Source of the DNA: Coptis chinensis
Taxonomy: Eukaryota > Streptophyta > Magnoliopsida > Ranunculales > Ranunculaceae
DNA: 64,000 bases
Reading direction: 5' to 3'
Assembly: GCA_015680905.1 (NCBI GenBank)
Contig: CM027380.1
Coordinates: forward strand, 17,068,001-17,132,000
Shown here: one piece after another, positions 47,975 to 60,767 of the stretch
Layout of the letters: each line of letters opens with the position of its first letter
Position numbering within the stretch: the stretch's first letter is position 1
Made by a program: the position numbers and the translations under genes
The notes under the pieces: generated by a model
Database searches by the model: none
Told to the model about the DNA's origin: nothing
Seen by the model: the letters and a program-made list of their open reading frames with translations, nothing else

Positions 47975-48229
47975 CTAGTATATAACCCGCGCCCACAGCA
48001 TTGTTTCAAATTAGGCCCAAAAGAACCCCAACCAATCAAATGATAAAAGCCGAAGCCTACAAAAAGGTCATTGTTGACCAAATCAACAATGATCCAGTAC
48101 CCTTTCAAATTAACATTGTAAATTGCACATATCCTATAAGACTTTAGATCTACCATGTCACAACTTGTGAAATATAATGGTAGCCGCCGGATGGAGCCCT
48201 ACGGACCCCACACCAAGTATTTTTTTAGA
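47975..48229 (-). mobile_element. Small non-autonomous Helitron
   Basis: Minus orientation: starts TCTAAAAAAATACTTGGTG, ends ...GGGTTATATACTAG, between A and T. 255 bp, a relative of 34427-34663 by its 5' end. Confidence 0.5.
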
Positions 48230-48430
48230 TAGATCAGTTAAAAATCTCAGTTTATTTCAACTTTCAAAGTGGTGAATGTGCTATAACCCTTATGCATTCA
48301 ATGGTTCTTTTACTATATATGGTAGTCAATAAAATGAACATGCATATGACATTAAATTAGGTAGAGTACAATGGACTTGTTCCCATCTTCTTCTATAATA
48401 CACCTGATACGTACTAATGTGTTATACGTC

Positions 48431-48891
48431 TGTAAGTACCCTCCGTTCTGCGCTTATGTCACTATAGCACATGTGTCCACACCAGGTCGTATCTCAACCA
48501 TCTCATACCACTTGACCAACATGTCATAATGACCCAAACTCAGGTCGTCCCAAATCTCAAGTACAACCATATATGGAAGCAAATCATCTAGCATAATCCT
48601 GGAGCTCAGTCAATACACCATTCAAGGAAATATTTACTTTGTAACGTCAGGGGTAATGGCGAATCATCAAGATAGCACACAAGGTGTATCTACACTTGAT
48701 AACGGTTCAGAACAAATAAGGAAAGTCACCTTAGACATCTATAAGTAGAGAGAGATGAACTACGTAAGGCTTGATTCAAGTTTACCCCGAGAAACTTGAT
48801 ACGTAGGCAACTCTTATCCCTAGAAAGAGTGTAGCCACTTCCCATCAATCAGAACCTCAAGTCGTAGACCTTAAAACACCAAACCTCTACA
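48431..48891 (+). repeat. 5' LTR of the Gypsy fossil
   Basis: 461 bp, begins tgtaagtaccc, ends cctctaca. Pairs with 57812-58281. Confidence 0.9.
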
Positions 48892-51800
48892 TTGGCGCCA
48901 TCTGCCGGTTCGTTTCCTTGAGAAAACACATAAACTACTTTCTCAAGCCCACGAAGCTGGTCATAAAAACTCACCATGGAAACACAGCTACAAGCCTTAG
49001 CAGACCAAATGAAGACTCTCCAAGATTCGTTCATCGCCCTCAAATAAGAAAATCAAACAATGCGCGAGCAAACAACTTCCAACACCAACAACGACACTCC
49101 AAACGCAGGGGAGCACAACGCAGTCACAATCCTCACTACCACCACCAATCAACGACTATAAGACTTCGCCCAGAGGTTGGAGAAGTCAAACGACAAAGCC
49201 AGCGCGATCCAGATCGCTCAAAAGATGCTCCAGTCATACAAGGCATCACCATTCACCATTGAAATCAGGGACAAGCAGCCTCCCTCAGAATTCATATCTC
49301 CAAAGTTCCCGCTATACGATGGTAGCTCGTGTCCAAGACAAAGACATAGCTCGTTTTGACCCGGATCTTCACACTCTCTCTACAAATACCCGCACTATGA
49401 TTACCTGAAGTGCAAACTCTTTCCAGCCAGCTTGAAGAACGGAGCACTAGACTGGTTCTACACGCTCACCCCAGATCCAGTTAACAACTTCGACAAGCTA
49501 GCTGAGTCGTTCGCAGTGGAGTTCATCCACAATAGGAAGAAACAAGCCGACCTGGACTCCTTGTTTCAACTGAAGCAAGAACATGGTGAGACGATCCGTG
49601 CTTTCCTAAAACGTTTCAAGAAAGAGCTCCTATCAATGGAGCTAGGCTTCAAAGACAGCTTTGCAACTTCTGCATTCACCAATGCCCTCTTGGACGACTC
49701 CGACCTAGTAGGGTCTCTAATACGTAACAGGCCAGAATGCTTAGATGACCTGTACCACATAATCGACAAGTACATCAAGTACGAAGAATGGATGGCCCAG
49801 TGCAAAAGCAAAGAAGTCCTCGCAGTAAGCGACAAGCGAGGACCCAAATAAAACAATCACTACTCAGGCAACAACAACAACAACAACAAGGGTTCCAGCT
49901 CCCACAAGCTCTCATACACCAAACGAGAATTCTCTAACTTTTCCAGGACGCCAAGCCATATCTTGAAGAATATATATACAGAACCATACTTCAAGCCCAA
50001 CATCAACAAAGTCATAACAATCCAAGGATGTCCATACTGCCACTTCTACAAACTCTAACACCACGACACAGATGAGTGTCGGAGCCTCAAGCACCACCTC
50101 CAAAATTTAGTCGAATAGGGAAAACTGAAAAAGTTCCTATCGAAAAGTGACCTCAGTCATAAGCTGAATGCGAATCGCCACGCAGGAGTCGAAGCCATGA
50201 ACGACCTGCACACAGAAGGAGCAAAAGCAGAACAGCCTAACGATCTAAATTTCCAGGTCGGTTGAGGCACAACAGGAGACAATACTCCTCCGACCACGAC
50301 GAAGAAAAAGTAATCAGCATGATTACAGAGCAACGAGACTTCAGGTCGGGAAAAGCTCAAGCGGGTAGGCGCACTGCAAGAAATCTATCACCTCTCTTAC
50401 AAAGTTGAGGCAATCACTCCTACCAGCTCCCAAACAACAGCTGCCATCTCATTCACCGAGGAAGATCTAAACAAGGTGTGCCTACCTCACAATGATGCCC
50501 TGGTAGTGCACGTCAAAATCAATGGCTGGACAATCAAAAGGGTCTTCATCGATCCAGGCAGCTCATGCGACATCCTCTTCTATCAAACATACAAAGATAT
50601 GCACCTGCCATACTCGGTGATGATATAATCAAATGCACCACTCTATGGATTCAATGAAGAGCGCACATATGCCATTGGAGACGTCATATTACCAGTCTCC
50701 ATTGGAGAAAAAGAGGACATGGTCAGGACCTCAACACGTTTCAGCGTAATTGATGTCAAGTCGTCTTATACTGCCATCTTAGGATGTATGTAGATTCACA
50801 GGATCCAAGCAGTTCCATCCACCTTACACCAAATCCTGCAGTTCCCCGGACCTCGAGGTATCATGGAGCTTAGGAGCAACCAACTAGAAGCTCATAGATG
50901 CAATCAAGTTAGCGCAACAACCATGACCAAAACTCAGGTTGTCTAAGACAAAGATGTCCCAAAGCTCCAAAATCCTCAGGCGTCTAGCTCAAAACCACCA
51001 GCAACAGACAAGCTCAAGGAGAAACAAACACAAATCGAACCAGGAGAAAAAATTAATTTGGGCACAAATGATGACCCAAAGTTTGTTTATGTAGGGGCTG
51101 ATTTAGACCCTAAGCTCAATGAGCAACTTGTCAAATTTCTATCTCTCAATAAAGATGTTTTCATTTGGTCGTATATAGATATGTTAAGAATCGACCCTCA
51201 AGTCGTTTGCCACAAATTAAATGTAGATCTAACTGTAAAGCCTATCAAATAACGACCTAAGAAACTGGCACTCAAATTTCAGAAAGCCATCAATGAAGAG
51301 ATAGAAAAGCTCAAAAATGTTGGATTCATTAGAGAAGTCGAGTACCTGACCTAGCTAGCTAACATCGTAACCGTTCCTAAGAAGAACGGCCAGGTACAAC
51401 TTTACATTGACTTCACCAACGTCAACAAGCATTGCCCAAAAGACAACTTCCCCTTACCAAGGATTGACATCCTAGTAGATCAAACTTGCGGACATGAACT
51501 TCTATCATTTATGGACGCATACAGCGGGTACAATTAGATACCACTTGCAGAAGAAGATTAGGAAAAGACGTCCTTCATAACCGAACAAGGAACGTTCTGC
51601 TACAACCTCCTACCATTCGACTTGAAGAACGCCAGTGCAATCTACCAAAGACTGGTCACAAAGATGTTCAAAGACTTATTGGGAGACACAATAGAAGTCT
51701 ACATAGATGACATGGTAGTCAAAAGCGAAAAGGTTGGCGATCACATTTCTCACCTGTAAGAAGCTTTTGAAAGGTTGCGCCAAAACAAGATGAAGCTCAA

Positions 51801-54800
51801 CCCAGCTAAATGTGTATTTGGAGAAGCTTCAGGAAAATTCTTAGGATACCTCGTTTCACAAAGACGCATTGAAGCAAACCCAGAACAAATACGAGCTATC
51901 TTAGAAATGCCAGAGCCAACTACCAAACAACAAATCTACAAGCTATCTGGCATGGTTTCAACCCTCAACAGATTCATCTCGCGTGCTTCAGACAAATGTA
52001 GACCGTTCCTACAAATACTCAAGAAAGGCGCAACATTCACTTGGACAGACAAATACCACAAAGCCTTTAACGACCTGAAGGCTTACCTATCAACTCCGCC
52101 CATCCTATCCAAACCAAATGAAAGAGAAATACTGAGACTTTATCTTGCAATTACCGACTTTGCCATCAGCTCGGTCTTCTTTCGTGAAAGCGAGGGAATC
52201 GAAAAGCCAATCTACTTCACCAACAAGACATTGGCAGATGCAGAGAAGCATTACTCTGCAATGGAGAAAACAATGATGTCTATGTTATACTTTGCTTGGA
52301 AGTTTTGACCGTACTTTCAGGCTCACAGCATCAAGGTCATAACAGATGTACCAATCAAGCAAGTCTTGAGTTCTAACAACAAAACGGCCCACATGGCCAA
52401 ATGGGCTGAAGAACTCGGAGAGCATCACATCGAATTTGTTCCCAGAATGTGTTGCAAAGGTCAAGTGGTTGTTGATTTCCTTACCGACTTCCTCGTCGAA
52501 GATGTCAACTAGGAACCTGAGCCCATCACTTCACTTCATCAACCAACCACCCCAGACACATGACACCTCTACGTAGATGGAGCGTGCAACAACAATAGTA
52601 GTGGACTGGGGGCTGTGTTAACTTCCCTAGAGAGAACATAGTTACAAAAGTCAATCAAGATCGATTTCGCAACATCCAGCAACGAAGTGGAATATGAAGC
52701 ATTAATCACAGGCCTTCGTATGACACAACAACTACAAGTCGGAAAGCTCAAGGCTTACAGTGACTCACAGCTAATCGTCAAACAGATCACCAAAGAGTAT
52801 GTGACAAATGGAGAAAACTTAGCCAAGTACGCTCAAGTTGTCAATGACATCATCAACTCATTCAAAACATTCTCCTTAGAACACATTCCCCGGAGGATAA
52901 TGACATATGCGATGACCTCACTTTCTTAGCCTAAAAAACCAAAGAGGCACGTCCTAGCACAATCTACATCGACATCCTAGAGAGGCCTGTTTACCGCCGA
53001 AAGAAGTGTTAACATTTTAAATTCTAACGAACTTTCAAATTCATCTGATGAAGAAATCACTCAATCATGGATAGGCCTATTCCTGAAGTATATTTCACAT
53101 AGTGAGCTCCCAACAAAGGCAAAGAATACTCGTGCAATACAATTTCGAGCTCCCAGATATACAGTGATCAACGGACGATTGCTCCGTAAATCTGCAGGAA
53201 GACCCCACCTAAGATGCATAACTCCACGTGAAGGCCAACTCATCTTTAACGAAATTCACAAAGGTGAATGTAGCAACCATGCAGGAGCCAGATCTCTGGC
53301 CCACAAAGTAATCGCCCAAGGGCATTATTGGCCAGGAATGCTCATCGAGGCAAAGACGTATGTTCTCAAATACCACCAATGTCAAATACTTGGCCACAAC
53401 CATCTAAGTCCAGCACAAGAGTTGATCAACATAGCCAGTCCATGGCCTTTTCATATATGGGGGCTAGACATCATGGGACCATTCATCCCACAAAAGAAAA
53501 CAGGACTCAAATACGTCCTAGCAGCCACAGATTACTTCACTAAATGGGTGGAAGCCATCCCACTGGTCCAAGTCAAGGAAGTCCACGTCATCAACTTCAT
53601 ATGGACCAATATCATCAAAAGATTTGGTCTACCCCACACCCTTGTCATGGACAACGGGACATAATTTGCTAGCACACAAGTCAAGGCAGTTCTACAAAAA
53701 TGGCGCATCACTTAAGCATTTTCAACACCTATATATGCACAAAGCAATAGCCAAGCAGAGGCCACGAACAAATCCATCAAAGAAAATCTCCAAAAGAAGT
53801 TAGAGAGCAAGAAAAGTCAATGGCCTGAACAACTCGAGAACATTTTATGGGCATACAGAGCAACAGCTAGAGCCAGCACCAATGAGTCTCCTTTCACACT
53901 CTGCTTCTGAACAAAAGCAGTCATACCATCAGAGCGCACAATCACAACAACACAATCCGACATCGTTGAATCAGGAGAAAATGACAATATCTTAGCTAAA
54001 GAAGTCGATCTCCCAGAAGAGCGAATGGAAACATCTACAATTACCCTAGCTCGATACCACCAAACAATCCAACGATCTTACAACAAAAAGGTCGTCCCAA
54101 GATCTTTCCAAGCTGGTGACCTAGTCCTCAAAAAGACGTTAGCACCAGCCAAACTTGACCCAACATGGGGAGGCCCATACATAATTCACAAAGTTGTTGA
54201 AAATGGAGCGTACTAGATTAAAACTCAGCTCGGTGATGCGCTTCCACGACCTTGGAACACAGCTCTACTCAAGCGTTTATACCAATAATATGTCTCTAAT
54301 TATATCAATCAAATGAATGAAATTTCATCAACATTTCGCGTATGAATGTTATCTTTGCATTACATAAATACCGCACATCTTGCACGCGCTAACCGATCTG
54401 GGGTATCATAATATCCGACCTGGCATTGACGCCAGAATTGAGTACAACTTAACTATAATTGCTACGCAGTGGTTAATTATCAGTTAAATTCAATCTACGG
54501 TCATCCAAATGAACCGCAATCAACTTAACACCAACGCCAGGGTTAAGCATGATTCAACTGTAATTGCCACATAAAGGCCAATTATCAGACAAATACAATC
54601 TAGGGGACCCCCAAAAGGACCCCAATTCAACTTAAGGCCCTGAAATGGGTTAAGTTAGATTCAACTATAATGACCATTCAAAGGCTAGTTAGCTGTCAAA
54701 AATCAATAAGGAGTTCCCCCAAAAGGAATGACTCAACCAACACATACACCTAAGGACACGAGGAAACCTATATGCCAACCACATGCATATATCAGGTCAT

Positions 54801-55238
54801 ACATGAACGTTTTACAACCTATTGCCATCAGACAACCTAACAAAGTTCAGCAGGTCATCGGTTCTACTATTATACAACACAGGACGTCAAACAACAAAGC
54901 AATAGAAACAATCACATTCCTACCAACTTCAAACACTATCTCAACAAGTAAGTAATTTAAATAATTTTTACTTCATACAAATTTGGTTAGATGCTAGAGG
55001 CCCCCAGGTTATCCTGAGAAAACGACCTCAGCACCCCCATCATAAAAAAATCAGTTATGAGTATCAAAAAGAGATGTATTTAAACTTTGTTCAAAAAATC
55101 TTCAACCAAACTTCAAATAAAAAACAAGAAGATCAAGATCACTGAACAAAAGGAAGATTCTCCACATTCAAGGGCTCAAGTGAGCTGCCCTTTTCTTTAA
55201 CAGGACCGCTACCTCGATCACCACTTGTATTCAAGACT

Positions 55239-57418
55239 TCAGGACAACATCTTCATTAAGGAAAGGTACCGAGCGAAAGACTGGTCGGTGGGTAGATCAG
55301 GTCGTCTACTAGCATCTGCAACAGCACTTTCCACAGCTACTATTGCAGCCCTACTTTCGACCGACCTCTTGAGGATTTTGTACTTATGTTCTAGCTCCAT
55401 GTAATCATCCACCAGAACGTAAACATCACCACTCTCTACCAGGTCGACCAAGTCGTTGTATTCATTCTGAGCTCGCTCAGTAACAGCCTACGCATTTTTG
55501 CACTCCGCAACCTAATGCCGACCTCCCCCCTTGAATCGTCAAGAGATGGCTGCAACAAGGCGAGCCTACCAGCCAAGTCCCCAACCTGAGCCCTCAGCCC
55601 CCCAACTTCAGCACGCCCCACCTCTTGCACCGCCAGCAGCTTGTCATAGGCCTCCTTGGCAGCATCCAGCTCCTTTTTGTATAGGTCGGAGATAGTTGCC
55701 ATCTCCTTCAGCTTCATATACATGGCCAAGACCTGACAAACAACAAAATAAGTCACAAAGTATTAAATCAAAGCACAAAACAAAAGCTCAGATCGGAGGG
55801 ATACTTACAATGCAAATGGAGCGATCCATATCTTTCAGATTCGCCTCCAAGTCTTTCCCCGTCTCCAGCTGGTGTCTATCTCCATCCAAGGCAATGCTCT
55901 CCAACAACTATTAAAGACTTGAAGCTGTAGTTCTTGTTCTTCACTATCTTTCTCAACCCACTCACTGGGTCATAGTAGCTGACCACCCTATCCAGGGCGC
56001 CGGACTTCAAGCCTTTTGTCACTTGTCACCGGGGCGTACTCCCCGGCCACTCTCACGGTGGCTGCCGGGCCTCACTAGCTTTCTTCTTGCCCTTGGCATC
56101 AGCCACCCCCACATCAACAACCAACTCCCTCATATTCATCTTCTTCAAAGGAGCCCGACCTAAAGAAGTACGACCTTCCATCATACCAGGTTGTTCCTTA
56201 GACTCAGTTTGGGTCCTCTTCACCCCCTCAAGCTCAACCACCTCAGAGCGCCTCTTCAGCTGAGGCCTCCGGAAAGGAGTAGGAGCATCACCACTACCCC
56301 TAACACTTCCACCTAGACCACGACCAGCTCGATCAATCACCATCACCCCCCTCATAACGTCTTGAAACATAACGGTTATCAGCAGCTCCTCTAGCCGTTC
56401 TCACTCCAAAACAGGTGCCTTCCTTTGGCTCTCCCTCTCCATCTCAGTGTCCGAGCTAGATTTAGAGATATCAAGAACAAGCTTATGAGCCCTCTTCTTC
56501 TGCTCAGCTTGCTTCTTGTTAATTTTCGCACAACCTCGTCTCTTGAAGTAGTGCGCAACCTCCCCCAACAAAGATGCCTTCTCTTCCAAAGTCAGCCTAG
56601 CAAACTCTTCAATCGCCCCTGTGGACGTATGATTCCGAACTACGACCTCTACAAAACAAACAAACATCAGAAGGTCATCATATCAAACTTATAACCAAAA
56701 CAAACAACCTACAACCTACAACTTACAACATAAAAATGACCCACATCAAATAAACGACCTACCATCAGTCCTCACACTACGATTCTCCACCTCATACCCA
56801 GGAGGACAATAATTCTCCACAATCAACAGAGGCCTACGTCACCACTCTTCTTTACTCACACCAACAATCACCGGTGACTTACCCCTCATCACTTGAAAAC
56901 CAAAATTCAAAGCAGAAGATATTTTTATAGCGAAATGCTCTAGCACGTCAGACAAACATATGTTATAAATATAATCTCCGAGTCTCAACAAATCTAGCAC
57001 GCGGAGTACCCTCCAACTATTACCCACAAATTGCAAGGGTGGTTTACCACAAAAGTTCAAAACGTTCAAAATCAGACGTGAGAACGGCAACCTCAACCCC
57101 ACCTTTAGTTGGCCATATATACGTAATTACAACCTTATCGTCTTGAGGCACATAATCACAGCCAAACACATTCTTCTCACCGCTCAGATCATATATCGTC
57201 AGGTCGGGGCTATCAATCCCAAACTCTCTTCTCAAATCCCCAAAATTATCCCACACCGACCTGGACACCGCCACGTCAGTCATCGTCTCCAATGAAGAGG
57301 ACGATGACACCTCACCTTCACTACGTGCCCTAGCACCATCAGCACCATCATTTACAGTTCTCTCTTTCCACTGATCAATCTCCACTTTCCCACTCAAACT
57401 ATCACTAGTAATCAACAT
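55239..57418 (-). other. Antisense gene region in the 3' part of the Gypsy fossil
   Basis: Between the integrase region and the 3' LTR, open stretches lie on the opposite strand: 57418-57044 (DNFGDLRREFGIDSPDLTIY), 57102-56839 (LRLPFSRLILNVLNFCGKPP, like the plant transposon-protein domain often found in this place), 56667-56401, 56370-56053 and 55756-55239 (coiled-coil-like, LKEMATISDLYKKELDAAKE). Antisense ORFs at this position are known in Tat-lineage elements such as Grande and Retand. Their function is unknown. It is treated as part of the fossil. Confidence 0.65.
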
Positions 57419-57811
57419 TGCAATAACAAAAGAAGCAAAAAGATCAAATTTTAAAGTTCAAAAGACGCACCTGAAGAAAATAAAAGCTCGAAAAGTTTTT
57501 GCTTTCTCTTTTTTTTCTCTGCTTTTTTGACTCGTGTTGATAGAATGAGAAATGGGAAGCCACCGCCAGACCCTAAAACCCTTCAGCTGCACAAACTTTG
57601 AAAAAGACAAAACGTTTGGGTTTCACACACAACATAATCATAACTCGCCCACAAACCGCCACGATTTTGGGCCCATGGGTCAAATCCAATAGTTCTCGCA
57701 CATTTTTCAAACCAAGCAAAGTCAGCTGTGCGACACGTGTTGAACGCTTTATTCTAATTTTCTTTCCTTTTCACAATACAGCTGTCCAAAGAACAAATAA
57801 AATAAAGGGGT

Positions 57812-58281
57812 TGTATAAGTACCCTCTATTCTACGCTCATGTCACTATAGCACACGTGTCAACACTATGTCGTATCTCAACCAGTTCGTAGCACTTGACC
57901 AACACGTCATAACAACCCAAACTCAGGTCGTCCCAAATTTCAAGTACAGCCATATATGAAAGCAAATCATCTAGTGCAATCCTGGAGCTCAGTCAACGCA
58001 CCATTCAAGGAAACATTTACTTTGTAACATCAGGAGTAATGACGAATCATCAAGATAGCACACAAAGTGGATCTACACTTGATAACAGCTTGGAACAAAT
58101 AAGGAAAGTCAGTCCAGACATCTATAAGTAGAGAGAGATGAACTACGTAAGGCTTGATTCAAATTTACCCCGAGAAACTTGATACGTAGTCAACTCTTAT
58201 TCCTATAAAAAGTGCAGCCACTTCCCATCAATCAGAACCTCAAGACTCAAGTCGTAGACCTTAAAACACTAAACCTCTACA
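57812..58281 (+). repeat. 3' LTR of the Gypsy fossil
   Basis: 470 bp, begins tgtataagtaccc, ends cctctaca, preceded by a purine-rich tract. Confidence 0.9.
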
Positions 58282-58286
58282 ACGTC

Positions 58287-59590
58287 TATAGCAAATTACC
58301 AAGAGAAGAAAGAGAGACCACTGATCCAGTTCCAGTAAAACTTTCATCACTGTCTTCTTCAGTAAATTGTGCTCAAGCCTCAAGCAATACAGGTTTAGTT
58401 CATAGATATATGTTGAAATCCTTGCTATTAAGTGAACTTTTGTATCCTTCACATGACTTTTCCATGCCAAAGTCTTGATAACATTGACCAGTTTTTGGTC
58501 GTTTTGTGAAACTTGTATATTTTAACTTATTCGAATGTATACACGACAAATTGACAATAGAATGGGTTTGACTAGACTAAGCAGCATTCAAAAATGTACG
58601 CGAGGACAATGATCAGGGACCAAAAAGATACATAACAATAACAAATAAGAGACGCAGTGGCCTAGTGGCAACAAGCTAGAAACAAGCTCTGCACCAAGAG
58701 AAGGGAGCGCGGTGCTTTTGTCTCGAAGGAGTAGCGCCAACAACTTGAAATTAAACAAAGAGGCAAATTTTCAAGTTGCTTAGCCGATGCTCAATGAGCC
58801 AAAATGCTCAAAACAAACTCACAATAGTGGCACTGTTAATTGCTATGACTTGTATATCGAGAAAAAAAAATTGCTACGACTTTTACTGTCGAATAGAAAG
58901 TTCAAGTAGTACGAAGGTAAATGTACTTATTCTCTAGTGTCTCAACCGGAAATCATTTACTTTATCATAGAATCTCCCCTACAGAAGAATCTGTGTTTGT
59001 GTTGAATTGTTGATACCATTTGACACTTGTTTACTGTATTTCTAATAGTATATATTCTATTCTATACAGACATACAGTCACGTTAGAAGCTCTTTCTATT
59101 TCCTGAACAGGACATTATGCATTCAGATATTATTTGATGGAACGGTATGTTGTGCATCAAGCCAGAAATTATAAAGTTGCAGTCCAGATTTAATCAGTAT
59201 TCACTATAAGCAAGAAAATCCAGTCCCCAACTCTACACGCATAATTTTGTTGTTTCAATAACGATTTTTTTTGTGTGTACCCGGGGGCAGAAATTTTGCG
59301 GTTTGTCTCCTATTTTAATTAAATAGACAGACTACAAAAACTCTGCTGTCTATATCTGAAAAGAAGAGAATTGTGTGTTTTAGCGTCTGGACTATACAGA
59401 TGGCTAAGTTTCTGCCATTTGTATGTTAAATTGCAACAGAGGCAGAAACTCTGCAGTTCGTATCCCGATTTTAACAGCTGTTAAAAAGTCTCATTGGACT
59501 GGGTTTTGGATTTTCAGGTGCCAAATTTGACTAGGCTGCTAAAAAACCTATGTGACACCTTTTAGCAGCCCTCCATTGGACTTGCTCTTA
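58287..59590. other. Intergenic stretch with possible SINE head and MITE-like segment
   Basis: At 58648-58745 gcagtggcctagtggcaac (A-box-like) and gtctcgaaggagt (B-box-like) suggest a tRNA-derived SINE head. 59280-59590 holds three gcagaaa...tctgc motifs and ends ctccattggacttgctctta, shared with 47205-47220. No gene seen. Confidence 0.4.
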
Positions 59591-60767
59591 GCACTCGCCA
59601 CGCCCAAAGGGTATTTTACAGTTTTTGCCACGCCACAGCCCACAGGGCACTGGCCAAATCAGCGTGGGTCGGAAACTCAGGGCCTCGGGCACCACCTATC
59701 AAAATCACGCTAAAAGAAACAAAAATAATAATGTACAGGCCACGGTACCCCAAGACAGCCAATTTTTATGTACAAAATTTCATGTTATAAAAGCATTCAA
59801 ATGGTTTGGCACTAGGGAAAACTGGGGATGATAAAAATTCCCCACTACAATCAAACACAACCAATTGAAGTCTACAAAAGGTTATATTATTTGGGCTACC
59901 TCGAGGATATCCCAATAGGGATGAGTGTGCCAATACCGGGGATCCAACGGTATCGGATGTCGTCTCTATGAGGATATCCTTGGGGTAGACGAACTCAAGG
60001 TTATATTAAGTGCCTGGGACTTGAAGTCTACAAAAGGTTATATAAAGTGCCTGGGACTCAGAGAGAGACCAGAATCCAAGATTACAAACACCGAGGTTAC
60101 ATAGAAAAAACCAAATGAGAAAAATCAATCCTAAAAGAAAAATCATTTAAAATGGTGATCGTGTCTTAAATACGATCTACTGACATCCAATACGAACACG
60201 CATACAGATCACATTTTTGGCATACATATTGCCAGAAAAGAAATCCAATAGTACGGGAAAAGTCATTACCATAAAAAACAAAACAGTACCAGGGAAAAAT
60301 AAACGAGATGGTTCGCCTTAGTATAAGATGGAAAGACCTGTTAGCATTGTGAGATACAGCAAACAGAACAAACTAAACAAGATTTCATTCAATCAATATG
60401 AATGCCAGACCTACTTCAGATTCAAACAAGTACTGTAAAAGGATCGCGGAAAACCTAATTACGATACTAGTAACATGAAGGAGAAGAATTATCCGCAGAG
60501 AATATAGAAAACAAAACTTATACGGGATCCCAACTTATAATATTGAAACTCTTAACATGGTACTGAAATGCAAGACCAAACTGACCAAACTGTTTTGTCA
60601 TCAGAAGTCCAGAAACAAAATTACTAAAACATCTGCCACCGCCGGTCAAGAACCCAGTTCTCCAACCAAACACTAGAAACCGCACCAACTGACTCAAAAG
60701 CACGACAAAAAGAAACTATATGACCATAACTACCCAGGGACTTCACTGATGACCAATACCAATCGAT
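59591..60767. other. Region downstream of EF-1alpha
   Basis: The right part is expected to be the EF-1alpha 3' UTR. Further left, gtctacaaaaggttatat and agtgcctgggact occur twice (59871-60060), a local duplication. No coding seen. Confidence 0.4.

Larger units (their letters stand above)
48431..58281 (+). mobile_element. Ty3/Gypsy LTR retrotransposon, Tat-like lineage (fossil, full length but broken)
   Basis: 5' LTR 48431-48891, 3' LTR 57812-58281, 5-bp target duplication acgtc (48426-48430 and 58282-58286). A primer-binding site TGGCGCC (48893-48899) directly follows the LTR and fits tRNA-Asp-type 3' ends. A purine tract lies before the 3' LTR (about 57791-57810). Parts in order: gag (about 49400-49860), aspartic protease (about 50440-50900), reverse transcriptase (about 51250-51760, active-site YIDD), RNase H (to about 52310), a second RNase H domain (about 52560-52930, YVDGA), integrase (about 53160-54000, with WGGPY end by 54216), then a 3.5-kb 3' region with an antisense gene. 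Coding is broken in roughly ten or more places. By eye the LTRs differ at about 44 sites in 460 (near 10%), suggesting an insertion some 3-4 million years old at usual plant rates (inference). Confidence 0.9.

Noticed and set aside
58212-58478. 88-aa frame on plus after the Gypsy element
   Set aside because: Begins inside the 3' LTR and continues into flanking DNA; no recognisable product.
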